Assembly: GCF_003086295.3 (NCBI RefSeq)
Contig: NC_092039.1
Coordinates: 67,723,649 to 67,787,648, forward strand
Source: Arachis hypogaea
Lineage: Eukaryota > Streptophyta > Magnoliopsida > Fabales > Fabaceae
Reading direction: 5' to 3'
DNA length: 64,000 nucleotides
This document shows positions 21,513 to 30,714 of this stretch, in pieces. Position numbers and translations under genes: made by a program. Position 1 is the stretch's first letter, and the number at the start of each line of letters is the position of its first letter. The notes below the pieces were generated by a model. It was not told where the DNA came from. It saw nothing but the letters and a program-made list of their open reading frames with translations, and made no database searches.

Positions 21513-21520
21513 TATTTAAA
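21513..21520 (+). promoter_or_regulatory. Candidate TATA box, E5 5' LTR
   Basis: TATTTAAA followed by GGCCTTAGTTTCTGCATTTGAG. It puts the hairpin array in U3 and the conserved two-hairpin core on the transcribed side. Confidence 0.4.
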
Positions 21521-22406
21521 GGCCTTAGTTTCTGCATTTGAGAAAAAGGGGGATTGAAGGGGAATCCAGCCCCTGAGGGGGACTTTTTAACTTTTTGACA
21601 CTTTAGCATTTTTTCATATTGTGTAATTGAATTCTGAGCTATGACTCACTAAACCCCTTTCATTGGGTTAGGGAGCTCTATTGTAATTCAATGAATCAAT
21701 AATAGTTTTATCTTCTTCTTCAATCTTTTCTCTTGAATTTTGTTAGAAAGCTTCTCGATCTAATTCCATTGGGTAATTGTCTTGGGAAAGAAATTACCCA
21801 TAATTGGAATCCTTCGGAACCTTGGGAAAGGAATGGAGGATTCATGCTAGAGAAGCTTTCTCACAGTGAATTGGATTGGGGTTTGGATGGATATTGTGAC
21901 ATGTAATCCTACCAAATTGTGGTCCATGAAGCTGTGTGGTATAATCAGTGATCGAGCAATCATCTCTTCTTATGAACATTTAAACCAAGGGATTGGGAAT
22001 TTGTTTGTTTTTAGAGAGAATTGGTGAGCCAAGGAATTGGGATCCAATCAGATAAGATTGCCAAGCAAGATTCAATGAATGCATTGGTTGAGGAAGAGAT
22101 GAGAATGTTTTGATTCGGAGATTTCAATATCTCCTGACCCCAATGAACCCATCTCTCTGATCTATCCTTTTCCATTTACATTCTGCAATTTCAATTTATG
22201 CAATCACCCCAATTCCCTTTTAATTTCAGCAATTTAACTTCTAGCACTTTAATTCTCGCAATTTAAGATTCAGTCATTTCAATTACTTGCAATTTACATT
22301 TCCCGCCAATTTACTTTATGCAATTCACACCTAATTCTTGATTTCGCTCAACTAATCAAACTTCTAATTCGAATTGCTCATTCAACCAATCCTTGTGGGA
22401 TTCGAC

Positions 22407-22455
22407 CTCACTCTATTGTGAGTTTTTACTTGACGATAACCGGTGCACTTGCCGG
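22407..22455 (+). other. E5 LTR 3'-end two-hairpin core
   Basis: CTCAC (22407-22411)/GTGAG (22418-22422), loop TCTATT; then CCGG (22440-22443)/CCGG (22452-22455) around TGCACTTG. It is preceded by TGTGGGATTCGAC, a word shared with four other LTR families here. Confidence 0.7.
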
Positions 22456-22521
22456 AAGGAATTTTGCCGATTGTGCAATTTCCTAAAATCATAGCATCAA
22501 GGTTATGCTACATCAAGTTTA

Positions 22522-22539
22522 TGGCGCCGTTGCCGGGGA
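22522..22539 (+). other. E5 primer binding site for tRNA-Asp
   Basis: TGGCGCCGTTGCCGGGGA, a perfect complement of the plant tRNA-Asp 3' end including CCA. It begins six bases after the LTR end. Confidence 0.95.
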
Positions 22540-22720
22540 TTGGTTTTTGATTGACAATTCTCCAATTGGAAGTTAACTAGATTGAGCAATTTTTCTTTTC
22601 TTTTGTTAATAGTTTTTGTTTCAGTTTATTACTGCTAATCTCTGCAAATTTTAATTTGTTTTCTTTGCTTATTCACTTGTTAGCATAATAACCACTAGCT
22701 GTTTGTGATATTGCCTCACT

Positions 22721-23911
22721 ATGAAATTTCCACTATCTTTGGATGAGTATTGTCTGAGACTGAGCACATTGCAAAAAAGAAAGGAGTATCCATCATCTTT
22801 TGGTCAATCAAAATTCATGAGAAACTCTCCACCACCACAGAATGATTCATGTTATTATGCTCATGGTGGGTGGGAGTATCAGGAACAGGAAACGGGGTAC
22901 TTCCCAGAGCCACAAAATGGTCCATGTTTTGGTGAATTTGATCACTACTCAAGTTGTGGCTGGGAAGATCAAAACCAAAGAGATTTCACTTATTCACACC
23001 CCATTCATCAAGAGCCATCACCTCTTAATTATCCAACCTCACCTCCTAGTTTTACATATCCAAATTCTTCATCACTTGAGCATTTCTCAGCACAAAATTC
23101 CTTCTCAAATTCATACAATTCATTTCACTATCCACAAGACTCATTCCACTACACACAAGAGTCATACCACTACCAAAACTCCAACCAAAGACCCTATCAG
23201 CCCACACAAAACACATACTCCCAGCCACCATATCACAGCCAAGATAATCAACCTCATCAACCCAATCCGAACCAACACTTTCAAGATCAATTAAACAGGA
23301 TAGAAGGAATGATTGCAACTATGAGCAGAGATGTGGCCGATTTGAAAGGCTTTAAGGAAGAAGTGATATCCAACTTACAAATTCAAGGTGCTGCCATTCA
23401 AAAGCTAGAAGCACAAATTGGATATCTATCAAAGCAAATCCCTACCCACAATTCTTCTAGTGATGCCATGGCAAACCCAAGGGAGGAAGCAGAAGAACAA
23501 GAAAGGGAGAAAGTCAATCAAGGGAGATCACACTCCAATGAAACAGAGAGTCGCAAAGAGGAAGGGTTCATTGAACCACAAATTCAGGAAGCTTTTGATG
23601 AACAGGATACTCCAACTGTCCAACAACAACCAAGTTCTGAGATCAAGGATGTGAAGGCAGTAGAAACAAGCACCACAATGAGGATTGTGACCGAGAAACA
23701 AAGGACCATATCCATGAAGAAGAGAAGGTCGAAGAACAATCCAACTCCTGAGCCAACAAGCAAGTTCACTCAAGCCAATCACAAGGGAAAGCTTGTTGGA
23801 AAGAGGCATTCACAACAAGGGGCACTAACTAGCTCCTTTATCCACTTGAAGTCATTCCTCTTAACAAACTGGAGGAAGAGGAAGAAAGTCAGGAACAGCA
23901 TGTCAAGCTAA
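22721..23911 (+). CDS. E5 ORF, Tyr/Gln/Pro-rich 396-residue protein of unknown function
   Basis: Intact single ORF in the gag position, starting MKFPLSLDEYCLRL. Residues about 35-185 are rich in Tyr, Ser, Gln, His and Pro with short repeats (FHYPQDS, FHYTQES, YHYQNS). Residues about 190-245 are likely coiled coil (LNRIEGMIATMSRDVADLKGF; IQKLEAQIGYLSKQI), the part that resembles the linker between gag and protease in Athila elements. The remainder is highly charged. I see no capsid fold signature, zinc knuckle, protease or RT. E9 encodes a related low-complexity protein. It may be a gag-derived RNA-binding or assembly factor, but that is a guess. The stop codon lies inside the loop of the following hairpin. 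Confidence 0.8.
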   Translation: MKFPLSLDEYCLRLSTLQKRKEYPSSFGQSKFMRNSPPPQNDSCYYAHGGWEYQEQETGYFPEPQNGPCFGEFDHYSSCGWEDQNQRDFTYSHPIHQEPSPLNYPTSPPSFTYPNSSSLEHFSAQNSFSNSYNSFHYPQDSFHYTQESYHYQNSNQRPYQPTQNTYSQPPYHSQDNQPHQPNPNQHFQDQLNRIEGMIATMSRDVADLKGFKEEVISNLQIQGAAIQKLEAQIGYLSKQIPTHNSSSDAMANPREEAEEQEREKVNQGRSHSNETESRKEEGFIEPQIQEAFDEQDTPTVQQQPSSEIKDVKAVETSTTMRIVTEKQRTISMKKRRSKNNPTPEPTSKFTQANHKGKLVGKRHSQQGALTSSFIHLKSFLLTNWRKRKKVRNSMSS

Positions 23912-23948
23912 TGACAGTAAACGAGCGCTTGTTGGGAGGCAACCCAAC
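23901..23948 (+). other. E5 post-stop two-hairpin module
   Basis: TGTCA (23901-23905), loop AGCTAA, arm TGACA (23912-23916); linker; GTTGGG (23931-23936), loop AGGCAA, arm CCCAAC (23943-23948). This is the cleanest copy in the window. The ORF stop TAA is at 23909-23911, in the first loop. Confidence 0.8.
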
Positions 23949-25488
23949 CAAAGGTAGTTTTTCTTTTCTAGTTATTTCAATAAACGAGTTAAGTAGATTT
24001 ATCTGTATTGCAAGGAGCTAAGTTTGGTGTTGCACACCAAAACAATTCAAGGGTGAATGTGAGATTCTAAGTTTGGTGTTCCACCAAAAACTTCATTAAA
24101 AGCACATTTCTACCTCAGCATGACTAGTCACTAGCTCCAACCAATCAGGGAAACTACTTAAACAATAGTTTAATTTCTAGTTCATAGTTTCTTTTTCTAG
24201 TTCATAGTTATTTTCTTAATAAAAGCACATGAGGTTTTCTGCATATGATCCAAATTGCTGCATATGGCAAGGAACTAAGTTTGGTGTTCACACACCAATC
24301 TAAGTTCAGAGGCCTACAAACATACATGCATGCTAACCAATTCTCAAAGTGCTTGGGGAACAAGCAACTTCTAATAGCTTTGCAGGAAGACAATCAATCT
24401 CATGGAAGGAATATACATCATCATCAAAGAGAACACCAAGGCTAGGAAGGATGATGAACAACAAAGAAGATGCAAAAAGGTTGTATTGTCACTTAATTGC
24501 TTGTACTTTGAATTGCTGATATTGGAAGTTTGCATGCACCCCTGCTTTAAGTTTGAGTCATTGCAGTTTTTGTTTGTCTGTTTGTTTAATTTCCAAATAA
24601 GTGATAGTCTAAGTGTCTGGATAAACTTCACTTGCTTAAATGTATGCTTGCCCTGTTTGTTCTGTTCCAAAATAAAAGAAATGTTTGAACAAAAATAACT
24701 CAATTCCATTTGGTAAGAAATCAAATAAGATTAAGTGGTGGTATGCATGTTTGATTGAATAGTCAGCTCACTAAGAAATAAAGTTAGAATTGTCACTTTT
24801 AGTGGAAATTGGGATGCTGTCTATGGATCTTGATGAATAAATGTCTTTGGCCATGAAAAAGAAAGAAAAAGAAGAAGAAAAAGCCACTGAAAAAGGGCAA
24901 CCAAAAAGCAAAAAAAAAATTGAGAAAATAAGCTAGGCACCAATGGTTTGAACTTCTAAGACATATGCCTGTGGTGTTTATGTACTAGGATCTGCTTGGA
25001 TGAATAGGTTCTGTGGAGTGTTTCAACACTTGGTAACTTGGGTTAACTAACCCGGGATTATCAACCAAAAGTCCATTATCAAGAGCAACCTAGCTACAAA
25101 ACATTTAGTTACACAAAGAGGTGCTGGGCACCAATGTCTCAAGAAGAAATGTGAACTAAAATGCCTGTAGTGGATATGTGTAGGGCACTAATAAGAAAAA
25201 GAAAATGCCAAAGGCTTGTGCAACACATGACACTGAGCAACAAGGAGCAAATAAGCTCAAAGAAAAAGAAAAAACAAAGAAAAGAAACTTGCCAAGGATA
25301 TGTGAATAACAAGAGGCCATAGCAGTGTTTTAGTGGAAACATAAAAAGTGACATTCTTACCTAAGAAACAATAAAGTGATGCTGCAACAACTTTCTGCAT
25401 GAACACCCCATTAATCAATGTCAATTACTTACTGATATGGCTAATGAATTTACTTTATGTTTCATTCTTTCTTCTCAATAATTCAGAA
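23949..25488 (+). other. E5 spacer between ORF and 3' LTR
   Basis: Non-coding. Three AAGTTTGGTGT motifs each fold on themselves: about 24020 (TTGGTGT-TGC-ACACCAA), 24070 (TTTGGTG-TTC-CACCAAA) and 24277 (TTGGTGT-TCAC-ACACCAA). An A/G-rich stretch lies at 24840-24930 and another at 25180-25290. No ORF is supported. Confidence 0.6.
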
Positions 25489-25525
25489 CTTGCTTGGGGA
25501 CAAGCAAGGATTAAGTTTGGTGTTG
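25489..25525 (+). other. E5 pre-LTR hairpin and polypurine-side motif
   Basis: CTTGCTTG (25489-25496), loop GGGA, arm CAAGCAAG (25501-25508), then GATTAAGTTTGGTGTTG up to the LTR. The outer pair is C-G here, against G-C in E3 and E13. Confidence 0.7.
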
Positions 25526-27742
25526 TGATGCCAAGGCATCTTAGGCTAGTTTCACTAGCCTTTTTCTTTTATTTTTAGTTGTTTTATGCATTTTCTTGAG
25601 CCTTAAGTAATCATTTGGGCCAAATAGTCATGCTTGTTTTAAATCATTCAAACATGAAGATTTTGATGCAAATTCCATGAGTTTTTAGTTATATTCCTTG
25701 AATGCTATGAATGGAAGAATTCTCATGAAATTTTGCAAGACTTTGATGCAATTGTGTGGATGATTTCAGGGAAGAAGAGGCTAGGCAAAGAAGCAACAAA
25801 ATCAATAAAGGAAGCTTGAATATCACATGTGGAGTTTAAGTTCCAGTTTAAGCTTAAACTGGAACTTAAACGGCCAAACCATATAATACTGAGAAGTGGC
25901 GTTTAACCTTCAGTTTAAGGTTAAACTGAAGGTTAAACGCCAGAATCATGAAAGCTGAGAAAAGAGGAAACTGGCGTTTAACCTCTAGTTTAACCTCAAA
26001 CTGAAGGTTAAACGCCAGAATGAGAATGGCACCAAGGGAGTGATTCCACGTTTAACCTCCAGTTTGACCTCAAACTGGAGGTTAAACGTGTTCGAACTAT
26101 ATGAGGCACCAGGAAGCCATTTCCACGTTTAAGCTCCAGTTTGACCTCAAACTGGAGCTTAAACGTGTTATATGGAACAGCTTGACCATGCCTTCTTCAA
26201 ACATAAATAACTTGAGCTACAAAACTCCAAATGAGGTGATTCAAAATGCATTGGAAAGAAGACATCAAGAGCTTTCCAAGCATATATGGTATGCATGGTG
26301 GATACTAAAAATTGAGGGAGAAAACAGCCCCGTAATGTGCATAGAAGAGCATAGTACCAACATGCAATCAGGCCAGCTGACCTCTTCACCTTCCATGGAG
26401 CATAACTTGAGCTATAGAGATCCAATTGAGGTGCTTCCAGTTGCGTTAGAAAGATGACATCCATAGCTTTCCAACGAGGTATAATAGTCTATATTTGGCA
26501 TCAAATTGGCAAGGTTGACAAGAGAACAAAGTGACGACTCAAGAAAGGGGGGTGCAACGTTTGAGTGTAGTTTAATGGATCATTATCCTTTTTGGATCAA
26601 TTATGTCACTCTACCCTTCAAGCAAGCAAGGCCCATCAACAACACCAAATCAAGGCCACAAGAATCATCTAGAATAGTTTATTTTCATTTGATTGTAATT
26701 TGCTTTTAAGTTCATTTTCATTTTGTAATTTAGGGAGCCTATTTAAAGGCCTTAGTTTCTGCATTTGAGAAAAAGGGGGATTGAAGGGGAATCCAGCCCC
26801 TGAGGGGGACTTTTTAACTTTTTGACACTTTAGCATTTTTTCATATTGTGTAATTGAATTCTGAGCTATGACTCACTAAACCCCTTTCATTGGGTTAGGG
26901 AGCTCTATTGTAATTCAATGAATCAATAATAGTTTTATCTTCTTCTTCAATCTTTTCTCTTGAATTTTGTTAGAAAGCTTCTCGATCTAATTCCATTGGG
27001 TAATTGTCTTGGGAAAGAAATTACCCATAATTGGAATCCTTCGGAACCTTGGGAAAGGAATGGAGGATTCATGCTAGAGAAGCTTTCTCACAGTGAATTG
27101 GATTGGGGTTTGGATGGATATTGTGACATGTAATCCTACCAAATTGTGGTCCATGAAGCTGTGTGGTATAATCAGTGATCGAGCAATCATCTCTTCTTAT
27201 GAACATTTAAACCAAGGGATTGGGAGTTTGTTTGTTTTTAGAGAGAATTGGTGAGCCAAGGAATTGGGATCCAATCATATAAGATTGCCAAGCAAGATTC
27301 AATGAATGCATTAGTTGAGGAAGAGATGAGAATGTTTTGATTCGGAGATTTCAATATCTCCTGACCCCAATGAACCCATCTCTCTGATCTATCCTTTTCC
27401 ATTTACATTCTGCAATTTCAATTTATGCAATCACCCCAATTCCCTTTTAATTTCAGCAATTTAACTTCTAGCACTTTAATTCTCGCAATTTAAGATTCAG
27501 TCATTTCAATTACTTGCAATTTACATTTCCCGCCAATTTACTTTATGCAATTCACACCTAATTCTTGATTTCGCTCAACTAATCAAACTTCTAATTCGAA
27601 TTGCTCATTCAACCAATCCTTGTGGGATTCGACCTTACTCTATTGTGAGTTTTTACTTGACGATAACCGGTGCACTTGCCGGAAGGAATTTTGCTGATTG
27701 TGCAATTTCCTAAAATCATAGCATCAAGGTTATGCTACATCA
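25526..27742 (+). repeat. E5 3' LTR (2217 bp)
   Basis: Same length as the 5' LTR. The nine differences noted are scattered single substitutions, including one near 25887 (A against G), one near 26323 (A against C) and one near 26709 (G against T). The hairpin array is at 25834-26167 and ends CATCA before the TAAAC duplication. Confidence 0.95.
25834..26167 (+). repeat. Five-hairpin array in the E5 3' LTR
   Basis: Same five hairpins as at 20607-20940. As part of 3' U3 it would be transcribed near the end of a full-length element RNA. Confidence 0.93.
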
Positions 27743-27747
27743 TAAAC

Positions 27748-28693
27748 CTAGGTTACTAGTTTAGTATTTAAACAACTTTTAGAGACTTATTTTGTATTTC
27801 ATGAAATTTTTAGATCTGAACTTTGTACCATTTGATGGCATGAGTCTCTAAACTCCATTGTTGGGGGTGAGGAGCTCTGCAGCGTCTCGATGAATTAATG
27901 CAATTATTTCTGTTTTCTATTCACACACGCTTGTTTCTATCTAAAATGTTCATTCGCACTTCACTATGATGAATGTGATGATCTGTGACACTCATCACTA
28001 TTCTCAATCTATGAACGCATGCCTGACAACCACCTTCGTTCTACATTTGAAGGGATGAGTATCTCTTGGATTCCTTAATTAGAATCTTCGTGGTATAAGC
28101 TAGAATCCATTGGCAGCATTCTTGAGAATCTAGAAAGTCTAAACCTTGTCTGTGGTATTCCGAGTAGGATTAAGGGATTGAATGACTGTGATGAGCTTCA
28201 AATTCGCGAGTGTTAGGCGTAGTGACAGCCGTAAAAGGATCAATGGATCCTACTCCAGCATGAGTGAGAACCGACAAATGATTAGCATTGCGGTGACAGC
28301 GCACCAGGACCATTTTCACTGAGAGGATGGATGGTAGCCATTGACAACAGTGATCCACCAACACACAGCTTGCCATAGAAGGAACCTTGCGTGCATGAAG
28401 AAGAAAACAGGGGGAAGCAGAAATTCAGAAGACAAAGCATCTCCAAAACTCCAACATATTCTCCATTACTGCGTAACAAACATTCATTTCATGCTCTTTC
28501 ACTTTTTATAATTGAAACTAAAGAACCCTATTGGTATCCTGACTAAGAAAAATAAGATAACCATAACTTGCTTCAAGCCGGCAATCTTTGTGGGATCGAC
28601 CCTTACTCACGTAAGGTATTACTTGGACGACTCAGTACACTTGCTGGTTAGTTGTGCAGAATTACATAGTGTGAGTGTAATTTTCGTGCACCA
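27748..28693 (+). repeat. E3 3' LTR, second part
   Basis: Continuation of the FIDEL-like LTR after E5; TAAAC at 27743-27747 is the right copy of the duplication. It carries the CCTTAC/GTAAGG and CAG/CTG hairpins around 28599-28648 and ends ..TTCGTGCACCA. At 28694 the E6 3' LTR resumes with TCCACCATG. The left end of E3 (11390) lies in a different host, so the flanks do not form a target duplication. Confidence 0.88.
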
Positions 28694-29197
28694 TCCACCA
28701 TGTAGTGCCATATATTCTTGGAAAGCTCCTGATTTCTACATTCCAATGCCACTAGAATCACCTCATTTGGATTTTTGTAGCTCAAGTTATTCTTGTTTGA
28801 AGAAGACAAGGTCAGGCTGCCAAGAAGCCCAAAAAGTGGCGTTGCTAACTTGATTTTCCAAGTTAGCAACGTGTTTGTTATTCTTCCTAGAGCCAAAGAT
28901 TTTGCAAGAGGGCGTTGTTAACTTGAATTTTAAGTTGCCAACGGCTCTTCTTCTTCCTAGGGCCAAAAATCTTGCATTGGAGTTGCTAACTTGAGTTGCC
29001 AACTTGCTCCTTTTTTTCCTTTGAGCTTATTTTGTGCTTTTTTTCTTCTCTCTCTACCATTTTCTACAAAACAAATCAATTCAAAGAGATCAAAGCAATA
29101 TATGACTTAAGCACAAAAATACTCAATAATTAAGCACTAAACCTTAATTTCTTGTGTGAAAAAGCATAGAAAAACATAACATGATGCGCAGTCATCA
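28694..29197 (-). repeat. E6 3' LTR, 5' portion only
   Basis: On the - strand it starts TGATGACTGC at 29197 and matches 33342-33845 with about 20 differences in 504 bases by eye. The remaining 2.6 kb expected beyond 28694 is missing, replaced by E3. It includes the hairpin CGTTGCTAACTTG (28840-28852)/CAAGTTAGCAACG (28859-28871). Confidence 0.88.
28840..28871. repeat. Hairpin in the E6 3' LTR (GTTGCTAACTTG type)
   Basis: Perfect 13-base arms around ATTTTC. The same hairpin in the 5' LTR at 33488-33519 has loop ATTGTC. Confidence 0.8.
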
Positions 29198-29234
29198 CAA
29201 CACCAAACTTAAACTTTACTTGTCCTCAAGCAAA
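29198..29234 (-). other. E6 pre-LTR hairpin and polypurine-side motif
   Basis: On the - strand TTTGCTTG-AGGA-CAAGTAAA (29215-29234, one G-T wobble) is followed by AAGTTTGGTGTTG and then the LTR start. Same layout as E3, E5 and E13. Confidence 0.65.
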
Positions 29235-30151
29235 CAAAGAATCATGCAATAAAATTTGACAAACCAAGATGCGAAGAGTAGCAAGTTGATGTTCATGGTT
29301 AGCTAGTTTTCTATGCATGCAACAATCACAAAAGAAATTCAAATGATTGGTGTTTCTGTCTAGCTCATTTTATGAAATCTTTTCCTTATGTTCGTTCCAT
29401 GAGTTAAAAGCTTTGACTCTAAATGCTTTATTTTCAAGTATTACCACTTGATACATAAGTACCAAATGCATTTAATTAGAGGACTCTTTAAGCTCATTTG
29501 TTTCTTTTCCTTATTCTTTAATCATTGATGCTCAGAGCCTTGAGCTTTGAGGGAGTGCTTTGCACTTGAGCCTAGCCTTGACTCTAAGTGTTTTGTTTTC
29601 AAGCTTTTTGCATGATACATAAACACCACAAGTACTTGACAATTGAATTGTCATTGGTACTCATAGCCTTCAGCTTTCTCATTCTTTCCCTTTTTCTTTT
29701 CTTGCCTTAATTACATTTGCTTCTTCAAGGTTTTGATGATTTCAAAAATTTCATAAAATGTCATAGATGAAAACTTCAATTAAACAAATTCAAATGCAAT
29801 TGAGCAATAACAATTAATCATTCTAGCCTCGCAGTACTTATAAGCTCATGCTAACTTCTTCTTTAATTACCTTGTTTGCTTATGATCATGATTACTTGAT
29901 TACTTTTGACTCACAAAATTTAAGATGGTAGTCATAATATACTACAACAGCATGTTACAATTCAAATATTAAGTTATGCTTATTCACAAGGAGCAGCCAC
30001 ACATGCATAGAAAGGAATATAAGACAATCATGCAAACTAAAATACTGGAAACAAATAAGAGGAAAAGAAACTTTACCACCTTGTAGTTCATCTTCATTGT
30101 TGTTGTCGTTTTCCTCCTATTCTTCCACTTCCCACACCAAACTTAGAATGA

Positions 30152-30169
30152 TTGCTTGTTCTCAAGCAA
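30152..30169 (-). other. E6 internal hairpin beside a second AAGTTTGGTGT
   Basis: TTGCTTG-AGAA-CAAGCAA on the - strand, followed within about 12 bases by TAAGTTTGGTGTG. It is a second copy of the pre-LTR unit, in the place where E3 has its pre-ORF copy, although E6 has no ORF. Confidence 0.6.
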
Positions 30170-30690
30170 CAAATACAACAGTGGTGATTGGGTTTATGAT
30201 GGTTCATGAATGTCTTAGAACAATGGAGTGTTAGTAGTACATGTGCTTAAGCAAGCGAAATAAAAAAATAATAATGAAGGCACAAGAAATAGAGACATTG
30301 TGATTGCAAAACAAGTGGGGTGTGCATGATACATTGCATGAAAGATAAGTGGCACACCAAACTTAGTGTGACACTTTTACTTAGAATTGATGCAAGTATC
30401 CAGTAAAGATTGGAAACAAATTTTTGTTGCATAGCAACACCAAACTTAGAATGCAATCATATGCCAATTTATTTGAAATAAACTAAGCAAAAGAAAATTT
30501 TGTATGTTAATAACACAATCACCAAGAGAAACAAATTGTCACAAGTAAAAGTTTCTTGGTGAGGCATTAACACAAACAGTTGGGGAAAATAAAAGAAAGT
30601 ATTAAAAACAAAAAAATGACTAAAATAAAAAGAAAGAAAAAGTGTCTAATCTAGGTAATGAACCACTGGTAGATTGTTAATCACAATTAA

Positions 30691-30708
30691 TCCTCGGCAA
30701 CGGCGCCA
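30691..30708 (-). other. E6 primer binding site for tRNA-Asp
   Basis: Reads TGGCGCCGTTGCCGAGGA on the - strand: one mismatch to the tRNA-Asp complement. Confidence 0.9.
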
Positions 30709-30714
30709 AAAACT

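Larger units (their letters stand above)
20299..22515 (+). repeat. E5 5' LTR (2217 bp)
   Basis: It starts TGATGCCAAGGCATC, itself a palindrome, followed by GGCTAG-TTTCA-CTAGCC, and ends ..CTACATCA. The hairpin array is at 20607-20940, a TATA-like TATTTAAA at 21513, and the 3'-end hairpin core at 22407-22455. A 118-codon frame across the array occurs in both LTRs but is made of palindromes and is not called a gene. Confidence 0.95.
20299..27742 (+). mobile_element. E5: complete young non-autonomous LTR element (7444 bp)
   Basis: It is bounded by TGATGCC...CATCA with a perfect target duplication TAAAC (20294-20298, 27743-27747). Two LTRs of 2217 bp differ at about nine positions by eye (about 0.4 percent), so this is a recent insertion. 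In order: LTR, tRNA-Asp primer site, one 396-codon ORF, post-stop hairpin module, 1.5-kb spacer, hairpin plus AAGTTTGGTGTTG, LTR. No RT, RNase H, integrase or protease is present, so it must move with enzymes from another element. The LTR superfamily is shared with E2. Confidence 0.95.
29198..30714 (-). other. E6 internal region, no coding capacity
   Basis: From the right: primer site at 30691-30708, then AT-rich sequence with four reverse copies of AAGTTTGGTGT (about 29201, 30135, 30354, 30429). One is preceded by a hairpin (30152-30169, TTGCTTG-AGAA-CAAGCAA), and a second hairpin plus motif lies next to the 3' LTR. No ORF above background. Confidence 0.7.

Noticed and set aside
22522..22539. 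Possible tRNA-Asp gene 3' end
   Set aside because: Only the 18-base primer-site complement is present, next to an LTR; no tRNA body.
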